Shown here: one piece after another, positions 30,674 through 40,628 of the stretch
Position numbering within the stretch: position 1 is the first letter of the stretch
Layout: every line of letters starts with the position of its first letter
DNA from: Rhizoclosmatium globosum
Taxonomy: Eukaryota; Chytridiomycota; Chytridiomycetes; Chytridiales; Chytriomycetaceae
Direction of reading: 5' to 3'
Length of the DNA: 50,667 nucleotides
Assembly: GCA_002104985.1 (NCBI GenBank)
Contig: MCGO01000249.1
Location: 1 to 50,667, forward strand
Position numbers and translations under genes: made by a program
Notes under the pieces: generated by a model
The model's database searches: none
Seen by the model: the letters and a program-made list of their open reading frames with translations, nothing else
What the model was told of the DNA's origin: nothing

Positions 30674-32128
30674 TAAAGGGCTTCCTGACTCAGAACTGTC
30701 GTCACGTCCACTACAGTTTTCAGGTCTTCCAAGAATGGAATCAGATCCAGGAGCTCGGTATCATTCGGGTCATTGAACCATGACGAAATAGGGATGGCGT
30801 TTGATGGGTGAAATATGTATGAAACTGGTGAGTTATCGAGAATAATGATGTCTTTGATATCTCGGCCCAGGAGATTCAGGTCCTTTTCGTAGTAGTTGAA
30901 GGTAAGTCACAAGTGGACAGTCACGAAAGAAAAAAAGTACCTTGACGTAATTTCCCTTGTGATGTAAGCACGCTTCCCGAAACAGACGATGTTTGACGAC
31001 TTTGTATTTATCCAACATGTCTAGTACGGGATCCGCGTATTTACTTAGCGATGCTGTAAACACGACAATCTCAAACTGTTGTCCCATTTGTTGCATAAAA
31101 GTGTCGACGCCCGGCCGTTTCAGAACATAGACATTGTGTAATTGATTGTCAATTTCTATCGGTATGACAAAGTCGGCATTAGGCACAGCCTGTTGAAAGA
31201 ATTGGCATGAGTAAATTGGATTTGGTTCCAGTGAATCATTTGGTAGGATCCAATCCCTATTCCATTCGTCTGACGCATCTCGCGTACACTCGTGTTTCGC
31301 GCGTACTCTGTTCCTCTCAAATAGAAAACGCCGCCTACCTTAAAACTAGAGTGAACAAGTGTCTCATCCAGATCAAGAACAAGACATTTTTTCCCAATGT
31401 CACAGGGCTCCAAAAGAGGTAAAAGGTACGGCTGACCATTCCCCATTTGACCATACTGAGCCGATTTAAGAATATGTGGGTTGTTGTTGGCTGTGGTCGC
31501 CGACGAAACAGTAAGAGTAGAAATAGGTTTTACGGGAGAAGAAGAGGGAGGAGAGTGAGGAGCGACATCGGCGGCTTCTAGATCACGAGGATGGAATCCG
31601 CAGCATCCAAAGAGAAAACGTTTCCAAGAGGGAGTTGGACGTCGTCGTTGATGTTGCGTGTGTTGATTTTGAAGTTGGTTTTGAGTTAATCCATTTTGTT
31701 GCTGTTGCTGAAGGAGAAGCTGTTGCTGGGCGGCAGCTATTGATTGTTGGTGCTGAGTGATTTGGTTTGTTGAGCCCGAGAGCGGCGAGTTTGACGTGGA
31801 TGTATTTTGTTTAACGGCTGAGGCGGGAACGTGGAGTTGCTTTAGTTGTTTTTTAGATTGTTGGACTGGGACGGGTGGAGAATTGTAGTTTGAAGTGGGA
31901 TTAACATTTAGAGCAGAGACAGGAGGAAGCAGGAGAAAGCAGGACAGCGTTAGTTAAGCCGAGCAAGTAAGTACAAGCAAAACACGCACCTTGGTTTTCA
32001 TCGACTTGAGTGATGAGCGAAGTTGGAGACGAGGGCGACGTTGAAGTTGGCGACTGTGGCTTCGCGTCTTTTGGGACCGGCGACGTCGACGTTGACGTTG
32101 AGATAGAAAGTTGTGGGGGTGGTGGCAT
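30674..32128 (-). CDS. CTD-like small phosphatase (Psr1/SCP type, HAD superfamily)
   Basis: Four exons (31990-32128, 31339-31865, 30941-31199, 30674-30882) give 377 residues. The first 190 residues are Ser/Pro/Gln-rich and include [11 protein letters not shown], whose paired Cys could be lipid-modified, as in yeast Psr1. The catalytic domain starts at [14 protein letters not shown] (about residue 212); the DxDxT motif is intact. Downstream are [55 protein letters not shown] and [20 protein letters not shown], all typical of the FCP1/SCP/Psr group. Enzymes of this group dephosphorylate serine residues of RNA polymerase II or membrane-stress factors. The third intron (139 bp) and the first (124 bp) are longer than average. 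Confidence 0.93.
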
Positions 32129-32264
32129 TTTTAGATGTGGGTTTTGAACTAGTTGTGGCGGTTGGTTGGTTGGTTGGCTGGTTTTGTGCCTCGTTTGTCA
32201 ACTTTCTCACTCACTCTTCCCAAAAGAAAAGAAAGTAGAACAAAAAGATAACTCAAAAGAAAGA

Positions 32265-34692
32265 ATGGAAAACTACGAGAATCTGGATGTCATTGGTCAA
32301 GGTACGCGCTTGCTGCTTCACGCACTTAATGCCCTAATACTCTGAGAAGGCTCGTTTGGTCTCATTCGGAAAGTGAGAAGGAAATCAGATGGACGGGTAA
32401 CTTGTCAACTACTGCCCCCTCAACCCCTTGCTCTGCCTACTCTGGACCACTGAAACACTGCGATACGCGCGTCGTTTGTTGGTTGTACTTTGCTTCCGGC
32501 GTTGGATGTTCCCTTTCGACTGGTCACCCAAGTTGCCGCTTGGTCGTGACTCTCTGCATTCCCACCACCTTTCTTCAACACAGCTTACGTTCAATCAATA
32601 CTTCATATTCTAAACATCCCATTCCCCATTTCATACACCAGATTCTTGTCCGCAAAGAAATCGACTACTCAAAAATGTCCGAAAAGGAGAAGAAGCAGCT
32701 GGTTTCTGAAGTGAATATTCTCAGAGAATTGAGGCATCCAAATATCGTCCGTTATTATGAGCGTTTCGTTGATCGCCCTGGATCTCGAATTTTTATTGTC
32801 ATGGAGTGGTGTGAGGGTGGTGAGTGTCCTTCAACCTACAAGTTCAACAACAAAACTCAATGCGCGTAAAGGTGACTTGGCGGGAATTATTAAGCAATGC
32901 AAAAAAGAAAATAAGCGCATTCCTGAGGATGTCGTATGGAACCTTCTCACACAGCTTCTACTTGCATTGCAAGAGTGTCATCATGGCGGAACCTCCTTCA
33001 ACAGCAGTTCAGGGGATGGAAAGACGACTACCACTTCACATCCGACAATTTTACACCGTGACATTAAGCCTGATAATGTATTACTTTTTCCTGGTTCAAA
33101 ACATATGAAACTTATCATTTTGATTCCAAGGTCTTTTTGGATGGAGCTCAGAATGTGAAACTCGGCGATTTTGGACTATCGAGAATCATTGCGAATCCAG
33201 ATGTTGATTTTGCAAAGACCTTCGTTGGGTGAGTTTTTTGATGGAATTGTTGGAATCAATAACTGACATTCTATCCTTCAAATTAACAAGGACACCATTT
33301 TACATGTCTCCAGAGCTCGTGAGCGAAACTAGTTATAATACAAAGTCGGATATTTGGGCGCTGGGTTGTTTGATATACGAATTGTGCGCGTTAGAGTAAG
33401 CTCTCTTCCTTGGAACTGGAACATCCACTCAATTTTTATTCATTAGACCTCCTTTCCAAGCCAAGACGCAAGCTGGTCTCACTCAGAAGATTCAACAAGG
33501 TCGAATTGACCCACTTCCGTCGCAAGTAAGGAAACATGCCTCTATGTCGCAAACTAAGCTTCATACAGTACTCTTCTGAGCTAATGGCGACCATTAAGGC
33601 TATGCTTAACGTGAATGTAAGTACTCTATATGCAACGTCACATCTTCATCTTTGACATATCCCCTAGTATATGAAGCGTCCGTCAACCACAGAGTTTCTA
33701 AAATTGCATCGTATCCGAATGTGTATCAAGGAAAGGGCTTTGTAAGTCCTGCTTGTACCACTGATCGATTTGACATTTGTTTCAGGCTTGCCGATATCAA
33801 AAAGCGCGAAGACGATGTCAAAAGAAGGGAAGCAGCTGTTGAAGTGCGTGAGGCGCAGGTTTTAGCACGTGAAGAAGAAGTGCGGAGGATGGTGAAGGAG
33901 TTGGAAATGGAAAGGAATCGGTTGGGTGTTTCGTTGAGTTCAGTTGGTAGTATGGGTCCTGGATTGGTTAACACGAATGCGGAAGATGTGCTTTCGTTGT
34001 CTGGGTTATCAATAGGTTTGGTCAGTCGCCAAATCTCTGGAGTAACTAATCAATGCAACTAATAGGATCGAATCGTTCTGTCATGACTCCAGAGATTGTG
34101 AATGATAACAATCCTTTTACAGTAAATTCTGACAACCAAACAAGAATGCTAGGGTGAGCGCTTCATATGTGTATAGGAGGAAACTAAAGGTTTCTGGCTT
34201 AGACCATCAAACTCACTCGGCGTGTTGATTCCTGCACAACAACAACAGCCGACACCCATTTCTTCCTCCGCACCTGTCTCTGGTCGTTCCTCTGCATCTT
34301 TAGATACGTCTGCAGGAAAACCTTTCGCAAAAGCTTACAACCCATCTATTTTATCAAACAAACCTGCGTTCACTTCTCTTCCACGCGCGACGACTACAGC
34401 TTCATCAACAGCTACATCGTCTCCATCTCCTTTTAGACGCGGAATTCAACTACGGACCCAACAAAACGCGGCAGTGTATGGAGGTGGAAACAATCACTTG
34501 AAACAGCCAACTCACCTTATCAATAACGAGAACCGAGCTCCTCACCACGGTCTAGGAAACGGCGGGTTTGAAAAAGCTGCCATGCGTGCTATTGGAGGGA
34601 ACGTATTTCGAAGTGGAATGACTCCTCGGAAAGAAGGAGTTGGTGCGGTTGCTTCCAATCCTGCTAGTCCAATGCAGCTGTCTTCTCCTTAA
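32265..34692 (+). CDS. NIMA-related protein kinase (NEK/Fin1/Kin3 type)
   Basis: Twelve exons give 559 residues: 32265-32301, 32350-32396, 32642-32819, 32872-33077, 33131-33228, 33291-33395, 33447-33525, 33569-33616, 33668-33741, 33786-34015, 34066-34153 and 34203-34692. Kinase motifs: [93 protein letters not shown] and [14 protein letters not shown] heptad-rich coiled coil ([20 protein letters not shown] and on) follows the kinase domain, as in NIMA/NEK2, then a Ser/Thr/Pro-rich tail. NIMA kinases promote mitotic entry and spindle or septum functions. The Gly loop GQGSFG and the HRD Asp are intact. The second intron is 245 bp; the others are 43-62 bp. Confidence 0.94.
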
Positions 34693-34817
34693 CGAGGCAT
34701 CGAACGAAGTACTGGCTTTTTTATGTGTTTTGTTTTTTGGAAGTTGGATATTAATACATGTTTATTTTGCACACAATGATTCGCTGTTTATTGTTCTGGG
34801 TTTTGTATTGTTCAGGG

Positions 34818-36443
34818 TTATTGATACTTGGTCAGCTTTTTAAATGGGATTCCTGCGAGAGCTGATGGAAGTTCTGGATATAGAAGATCTAAGAAGTTGG
34901 CAACCAAGTCTTCCGGCATAAAGTACGTTGTGCGACCGGTTTCGTCTACTGACACACATGATTCGATTTCGTTGTCCATAGCTTCGAGAAGGAATTGTTT
35001 TACTCCGTTTTGGATGGCGTCTTGGGTTGGAAGAGGCACAATGGATGCATAGTTGGGAATCATTTCGTTAAAAAGTTGGAGGACGGGGATTAGCTGCACT
35101 TCTTCGGTATTATCTTGCTCATTGAGTTCAGAAAAGTCGGATTCGGGACTGTTTACGGTAGTTTCGTATTCCGCAGTGGGGTCTTGATGCGTTTGGATCA
35201 CTGGAAGATTAATCTCGGCTACTGTTGCTGCCACGTCGTTTGTTTCGGATATAGCTTTGACGGTTGATTCTATCATTGTCTTTCTACGTTTTGCTGATGA
35301 TTCAGTAGGGTCCGCGTCGTTATTGGGACAAGTGCTCGGCATAGATGGGGTTTGACTGACGTGGTTGTTGATCGATGATTCTCGATTCCTCTTTTCCGCG
35401 TTGGTGGAGTCTCTTTCGATAAGACTGGAGATTGAGTGTAGTTGGGTAGGAGGTTCTAATTGGATACGTCGAGCCTCGTCAATTGCTGCCATAACAAACT
35501 CTTCATACAACGAGCGAGGAATCGCCCAGATTGGCTTCGTTGGCCACTTTGTGAACTTGGTTTTGCCAATTGCATGCAGGGCACACCACTGAACAACCCA
35601 AGAGACAGGAGGATGTGAGAGTCCGGACTTCGATGTAGCGTGTTTGAAGAGAGCTTTCCAGGGCACGTATTCAAGGCGGTTGGGTGTTTGGTTTGGCTCA
35701 AGATAGGGAAGGCAGGAGGATAGGGACGTTGGGAACGGTTTGATACGATTGGCATCATCACCAGTGGAAGCCGTCGACGACGTCCCAGATTCCGGCGAAG
35801 TTTGCCTTGGGGGTTTTTGATGCTTCTCGGGGACAGATGGGGGAGCACCATGACACAACTTTGAGTGGTTTCTCATTAGACTAGCCGCTTTACATGAATA
35901 CGATCCGCAGAGACAGTGAAGCTCTCCATCTTCTGGACTGCGTTCGAGATACACCCGGTTTGTTTGGTGAAGAAATACGAGAGAGATCCCTCGATGGTAA
36001 TCATACGTGTGTGCGTCAAACTGACTCTTTGTATTGAACACACGAGAGCAGAAGGGAGTTTCACATTGAAATTGATCCGTAGCCGAAGTGGTTTTCTGTG
36101 TTGAGACAGTAGGGTGCGGTGTTGAAGGAGGTTTTTGATTCCGAGAGCCTGTCAGTGGTACAATGGAATGCGGGTTTACACTCTGCTCCGCAGCCGACGA
36201 GAGCGCTCCAATACGCTGCAGCCTCTCATTTTCGTCTCGTAAAGCTTTAATTTCAGTGGACAGACGCTCCTGTTTAGCCTGATGCAAAGTTGCGCGATGA
36301 AGGAGGACTTGGTTTTCGCTCTTGAGTTTGTCCCGATGCTCCGTTAGCGAAGTTACGTGAGACTCGAGAAGCGATATTCGAGCATCTTTCTCAGCAATCA
36401 GAGCTGTTATTTGGGCAAAGTGAAGTGTAAGTTCGTGAGACAT
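34818..36443 (-). CDS. Zinc-finger protein A (C2H2 plus CxC-HxxxC finger), unknown family
   Basis: A single exon from ATG 36443 encodes 541 residues. A coiled coil (about residues 10-75) precedes a C2H2 finger, CETPFCSRVFNTKSQFDAH followed by TYDYH (C-x4-C-x12-H-x4-H). A second cluster, LHCLCGSYSCKAASLMRNHS then KLCH, has spacing CxC-x13-H-x3-C. A conserved central block contains YVPWKALFKHAT, VVQWCALHAIGK and WAIPRSLYEEFVMAAIDEA, and the C-terminal block contains IPVLQLFNEMIPNY. A Ser/Asp-rich stretch with KRRK (possible nuclear signal) lies between. The same order is found in the neighbouring gene at 36.6-38.0 kb. The family is unknown to me; a nuclear DNA- or RNA-binding role is inference. 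Confidence 0.75.
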   Translation of the reverse strand: MSHELTLHFAQITALIAEKDARISLLESHVTSLTEHRDKLKSENQVLLHRATLHQAKQERLSTEIKALRDENERLQRIGALSSAAEQSVNPHSIVPLTGSRNQKPPSTPHPTVSTQKTTSATDQFQCETPFCSRVFNTKSQFDAHTYDYHRGISLVFLHQTNRVYLERSPEDGELHCLCGSYSCKAASLMRNHSKLCHGAPPSVPEKHQKPPRQTSPESGTSSTASTGDDANRIKPFPTSLSSCLPYLEPNQTPNRLEYVPWKALFKHATSKSGLSHPPVSWVVQWCALHAIGKTKFTKWPTKPIWAIPRSLYEEFVMAAIDEARRIQLEPPTQLHSISSLIERDSTNAEKRNRESSINNHVSQTPSMPSTCPNNDADPTESSAKRRKTMIESTVKAISETNDVAATVAEINLPVIQTHQDPTAEYETTVNSPESDFSELNEQDNTEEVQLIPVLQLFNEMIPNYASIVPLPTQDAIQNGVKQFLLEAMDNEIESCVSVDETGRTTYFMPEDLVANFLDLLYPELPSALAGIPFKKLTKYQ

Positions 36444-36581
36444 TTTTGGGAACTCTCCTTCATCAAAATTGTCACTCTGACAGGCAAGAAATAAGTGAGA
36501 AAGAAGACGCAGAAAACAAGAAGAAAGGTAGGAAACAAAGAGATGTACAAAATTAAAATATGAAAACCACACAAAATCCCA

Positions 36582-38037
36582 TCAACACTGCTTCAGGCCC
36601 TGCCAAGGTCTCACTTGAATATTTGGAATAACATCAGTGAGCAGTGGTTTAAGCCACTGTGTAAAGTGATCAATTAATTCACTTGGAATCAGGAGTGACT
36701 GTTTTTGTTCAAGGTCAAATGCAATATACTCCTCAATATCACCCTCCATAACTCTTTTGAGATATCCTTCAACTCCTTTTAAAATGACATCTTTACATGC
36801 TTCATTAACAACAGTCACATATGATGGAATCATGGTGTTCAAAATATTGTTGACAGGAATGCACAGCTTTTCCTCAAACTCAGGCATTAAACTTGTGCCT
36901 TCCAAGTTCTTGATTGTTTGAGAGGCATTCATGGGTCCAACAGCTATCACAGTATCAACTGTTGACTGCTTTTTACGCTTTGCATTTGTTTTATCAGTCT
37001 TAACAACATCCGCAACATTGCGCTTTAGGGTCTCTCCATTAATTTGCTTGATTGATGTCTTGACATTTTCAACTTCATATATGGCGGCATCAACAAATTC
37101 TTTGTGAAGGTTGCCAGGAATCGCCCAACGTGGGGTTCTATTGTAATTTGTAAATATCTGTTTCTGAAGCCCGCGTTGGTTGCACCATTCCATTGCCCAT
37201 GAAAGATTAATAGAATTTGATAACTCTTTGCTGGTGTTACCTAACAAGAAACGAAAAGGAACATAACCACTGATGTTGGGTTGTGCATTTGGCTCAATGT
37301 TGGCCCATTGTAAAGGGAGAGGTCTCTGATAAGCCTTGTAGACTATAGCTTGGGAAAGAGAATGCTGCACTGGCTTATCGTTTTTGACTGTCTCTTGCAA
37401 TCTGTGACTTGCTTTTACTTTTACTACTTCTGTGGCCTTTTGAGATAACTGAGAACCTTGACTTCCTTGGCATTTCTTGGTGTGTGCACGAAGTGGGCCA
37501 CAGGATGTGGATGAAAAGCGTCCACACAAGCAGTGGTACTTACCATCTTGCTGAATAATTTGAACTGGAGTTCTTTGATCTTGGAAGAACACCCACCCTT
37601 TTCAAAAACCATTAGACATGATGTATTTCTCACTGCAACTGACCTCGATGAGCTTGGCTCACATGGCAATCAAGAGAAGCTCTTGCCTTGTAGTGCTTGA
37701 CACAGTAGAGACATTTAAAAGCCACCTTTGTTGCTTGAGTGCTGGTAAGTCCAGCAGTGATTGTCTTGAGATCTTGGACAATACTTTGTTTAGAAGCATT
37801 CAATTTTGCATTCTCTTGTCGAAGAGCCTCATTTTCTGCAGCTATTGCATCAAATGTGGTCATCCATTCAGCAACTTGGGAACGCATCTTTGAATGCCAT
37901 TCAAGCTCAAGAGAGCCAGGCTTTTCAGATGAACTGTTCTGGTTCTGTAACTGAACAGAAGCAGACATTGTGCGGGCTATGAGCTTGTTGCTGGTCAAAT
38001 TGGTTGGAGCCTCCTTCATTTTTTGGAAAGTTTTCAT
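36582..38037 (-). CDS. Zinc-finger protein B, paralogue of the neighbouring gene
   Basis: Two exons (37644-38037, 36582-37597; 46-bp intron) give 469 residues. It has an N-terminal coiled coil, a C2H2 finger FKCLYCVKHYKARASLDCHV then SQAH (C-x2-C-x12-H-x4-H), and a second cluster HCLCGRFSSTSCGPLRAHTK then KC with the same CxC-x13-H-x3-C spacing as protein A. The central block (YVPFRFLLGNTS, AMEWCNQRGLQ, WAIPGNLHKEFVDAAIYEVE) and C-terminal block (IPVNNILNTMIPSY) align with protein A. KRKK near the middle may be a nuclear signal. The gene is visibly more AT-rich than its paralogue and has an intron in the first finger that A lacks. A tandem duplication with strong divergence is the simplest reading. 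Confidence 0.72.
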
Positions 38038-38423
38038 TCATGATAGGATAAATAGAAAGGAAAAAAGGGGAAAAAATTTGCACATGGAACATTGTTGCAC
38101 ATGGGACAAGAGGGAAAATGATAGGAAAATTAGGGTTAAGAAAAATCAGAAAAATCAAAAAATTCGAAAAATTCGAAAGGTGTCTGTTGAACCCTTGCCA
38201 TTTGTCATCATTGCCCAAATTCCTTCTGCCATATTGTGTGTCCTGCATATTGAGTTTTGTAAATATTTTTGGAGGAGGCAGGTGTGTTGAAAGGTTGTAT
38301 GTGAAGAAAAGGAAGAATGTGTGTGTGTGTGTGTGTTGGAATGACAGAGTACTGGATCCTGAACAGAAGAATTCCAAACATTGATTCAATTTTATGAGAC
38401 TGAACTGACTTGAACGAATACAG
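38038..38423. repeat. Low-complexity intergenic region with TG microsatellite
   Basis: This A-rich region contains imperfect repeats of aaaaatc and aaaattcg (about 38140-38178) and a (TG)n run at 38318-38336. It separates the zinc-finger pair from the MSP pseudogene. No gene is recognised. Confidence 0.55.
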
Positions 38424-38808
38424 CCAATCTCAAACAACGTTTGTCACTCGAAGTAACAAACTGTTTGATGGAACTTCAGCAAGACTTCATGTAGGAACTA
38501 GAATTGTTGCAGAAGCAGATACTGCAAGCAATATGGACGTTATCTTGAACCAGTATGCATTTGCAAAGAAAGCATTAATGGCCTGCCAAGGCAAAGATTC
38601 TGTTAACATAACCTAAGGACCATTTTTGTATACGCACAAAATCAGGATGCAATCAAATTATTCTTCTAACAAGGAGAGTGTACACAAGATTTCCAATTCA
38701 AATGACGAACGAAAAGATGAAGGAAGAACAGAGGAAGAAAGAACAGTTGCAGAAGTGAACTCTACAGCATGCCCATTTTCACGGCGTCCACTTTCTCGGT
38801 CAAGTTAA
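38424..38808 (+). pseudogene. 5'-truncated, decayed copy of the MSP-domain gene (second exon only)
   Basis: The translation starts right after a splice-acceptor-like CAG with SQSQTTFVTRSNK and continues LHVGTRIVAEADTASNMDVI, matching the second exon of the intact gene (SQTINVTWVKHS, LLVGTIIVPESDEPGDMDSI). A stop at 38614-38616 closes the frame. After a frame change, LYTHKIRMQSN and a Glu/Lys/Ser-rich stretch align with LYSHIMKMKWN and the acidic tail of the intact gene. No copy of the first exon precedes it. It is best read as a partial tandem duplicate that has lost function. Confidence 0.65.
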
Positions 38809-38907
38809 CTCTATTTCAGCAGCCATCCTCTGCACATTGAAACAATTGCAAAGGTTCGTCAAAACTGAGTTCGATCACCTAAGTCCGCCAGTCAAAACTT
38901 CACCAGA

Positions 38908-39570
38908 ATGACTGCTGACGACACTATTGCTGTCCCCGTGTATTCACCTGTGGTGGTTGACATGAACGAGCTTGTCTTCTCACCCACTGTCGAAGCACAT
39001 TCATTTGTGGTTAAGAACACCTCCGAAAGCACAATCTTCTTCAAAGTGGAACTAACCGTTGTGGAATGCTGCAGGGTAAAACCTAATAAGGTGATACTGG
39101 CGCCAAAGTGAGGCCTTCAACTAGTTACAAATCAATTATTGACTGTGTGACACAGGCAGTCCCAAACCATCAATGTCACTTGGGTGAAGCATTCGACCAC
39201 TGGCAAGCCACTTCAGCTGCTTGTAGGAACAATCATTGTCCCAGAATCCGATGAGCCAGGCGATATGGACAGTATCTTGAGCCGACACGCTGACGCGAAG
39301 GAAGGATTCATGGCCCGCCGACGCAAGCTTATCATGAAGAAACCTTGCGAGACGATGTTGTATTCGCACATAATGAAGATGAAATGGAATGAACCTTTGA
39401 AAGAGGATTCTTCAAATGATGGGACTAGTGCAAAGGAGAATACTTCGAACGAGGAGACTGCCAAGGAGGATGCTGCAGAGGAGAACACTTCAACCGTGAC
39501 AGAAAGAAAGAAGAAGTCGCCTCTTCCGATCTTCTTCCAGAATGTTTTCAAACTTGGTTCAAAAAAGTAA
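38908..39570 (+). CDS. MSP/VAP-like domain protein without membrane anchor
   Basis: Two exons (38908-39107, 39156-39570) give 204 residues. The N-terminal 120 residues fit the major sperm protein fold of VAP/Scs2: MNELVFSPTVEAHSFVVKNT, TIFFKVELTV, CRVKPNKVILAP, QTINVTWV, LLVGTIIV. VAP proteins tether the ER to other membranes by binding FFAT motifs. Here the tail is Glu/Asn/Thr-rich, ends in a basic stretch, and has no transmembrane segment, unlike Scs2, so this copy is probably soluble. It lies 100 bp after a decayed partial copy of itself. Confidence 0.75.
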
Positions 39571-39589
39571 AGATTCTTTTTGGCAGTTA

Positions 39590-40582
39590 TCAATGATTTC
39601 CGCCTCCCCCATGGTGTTTCTTGGCAAGATCCCGCAGCATCGCCATTGTCGCGTCTTCTTTTTGTTTGTAGTTTTGCACACGAGAATCCAATTCTTCTTT
39701 TGGATTACGAGATCCTGACTTCCTTTCTTCATATCGCTCCTTTCTGGCACGTTCCCTGGCCAAGTGAGCCGCAAACGAATCCCCGCCTCCCATCAAATCC
39801 GAATCATTCAGCGAGACATCATAGTCGCGTTCCTGTTTGTGAAATGCATTCTGTGCCTTCCGCTTTTCCAGTTGAGCTTCACGACCTGTAGCTTTCGGCA
39901 CGAGTTCATCGAGGGCCGCCTGTCGAGTAGAATCATACGATTTCGCGTCCTTCTTGCGCAGAGCCTTCTCGTAACGGGCTCTGTCTTCGTCGTCCATGTC
40001 TTCGTCAATGTTTGTCCTTCGACCTGCCGAGCCGCCTCTCACAGGCACAGTATTCGCGCCAGACGACGAGGGCTGATCGATTGATTGATTGAACGATCGT
40101 TTCTTTTCAGTTTCCAAGGCGGAGGCTGTCAAAGAGTGGACCGAGTCCTTTGCCTCAACGAGTCGTTGTTCGTCTGCCTCGGTCACTTTAAAGTTCCATT
40201 TGTGCTTCGATCGGGCGTTCGAGTCGATGTCCGTTGAAGCGATTCCGGTGTAGAACTTGTGCGAGAGTTCGTTTCTGATTTGATTTGGAGTCAATAATGG
40301 GTTAAGAAGGTTGCGCAGTTGAACAAGAACGACAACGCACCGGTTCCACTTTTTGACAAACTTGGCAAAGTACTTTCGAGCTTCTTTTGAGGACAGGTCA
40401 GAGAGGTACTTGCCCTTCTTTTCCTTGAGCCAAACGACAAACTCAGATGATTTGTTGTAGAAGTCGTTGTCGCTTATTGGATTGGACACCTTGATTTCGG
40501 TGTCGGATTCATCGTCAGAATGCTCTTTCCTTTGGTGCTTTCTGCCGGTGCTGTCGACTGGGCTGGGGTCTCGCTTGCCCAT
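39590..40582 (-). CDS. Conserved lysine-rich protein with an 'EFVVWLKEKKGKYL...FVKKWNR' box, function unknown
   Basis: Two exons (40341-40582, 39590-40274) give 308 residues; start at MGKRDPSPVDSTGRKH. The conserved N-terminal box reads EFVVWLKEKKGKYLSDLSS, ARKYFAKFVKKWN, and across the 66-bp intron RNELSHKFYTGI then HKWNFKV. I recall this box from eukaryotic proteins of unknown or splicing-related role but cannot name the family with certainty. The rest is charged and probably helical or disordered, with AQLEKRKAQNAFHKQERDYD and a C-terminal Lys/Glu helix ending in HHGGGGNH. A nuclear location is inference. Its ATG is 46 bp from the ATG of the divergent FN3 gene. Confidence 0.75.
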   Translation of the reverse strand: MGKRDPSPVDSTGRKHQRKEHSDDESDTEIKVSNPISDNDFYNKSSEFVVWLKEKKGKYLSDLSSKEARKYFAKFVKKWNRCVVVLVQLRNLLNPLLTPNQIRNELSHKFYTGIASTDIDSNARSKHKWNFKVTEADEQRLVEAKDSVHSLTASALETEKKRSFNQSIDQPSSSGANTVPVRGGSAGRRTNIDEDMDDEDRARYEKALRKKDAKSYDSTRQAALDELVPKATGREAQLEKRKAQNAFHKQERDYDVSLNDSDLMGGGDSFAAHLARERARKERYEERKSGSRNPKEELDSRVQNYKQKEDATMAMLRDLAKKHHGGGGNH

Positions 40583-40628
40583 TTCTTTCAACTTTCCTTC
40601 ATTTGATTCTTGACAATTCTATTCCCGA

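Noticed and set aside
32402..32869. Plus-strand frame covering the second intron of the NIMA kinase
   Set aside because: Its second half is the kinase exon in frame and the first half is intron read-through with no kinase features.
38140..38178. Possible telomere-like or CRISPR-like short repeats
   Set aside because: Only one TTAGGG-like unit (tagggttaag) is present and the aaaattcg repeats are adjacent low-complexity units without regular spacers.
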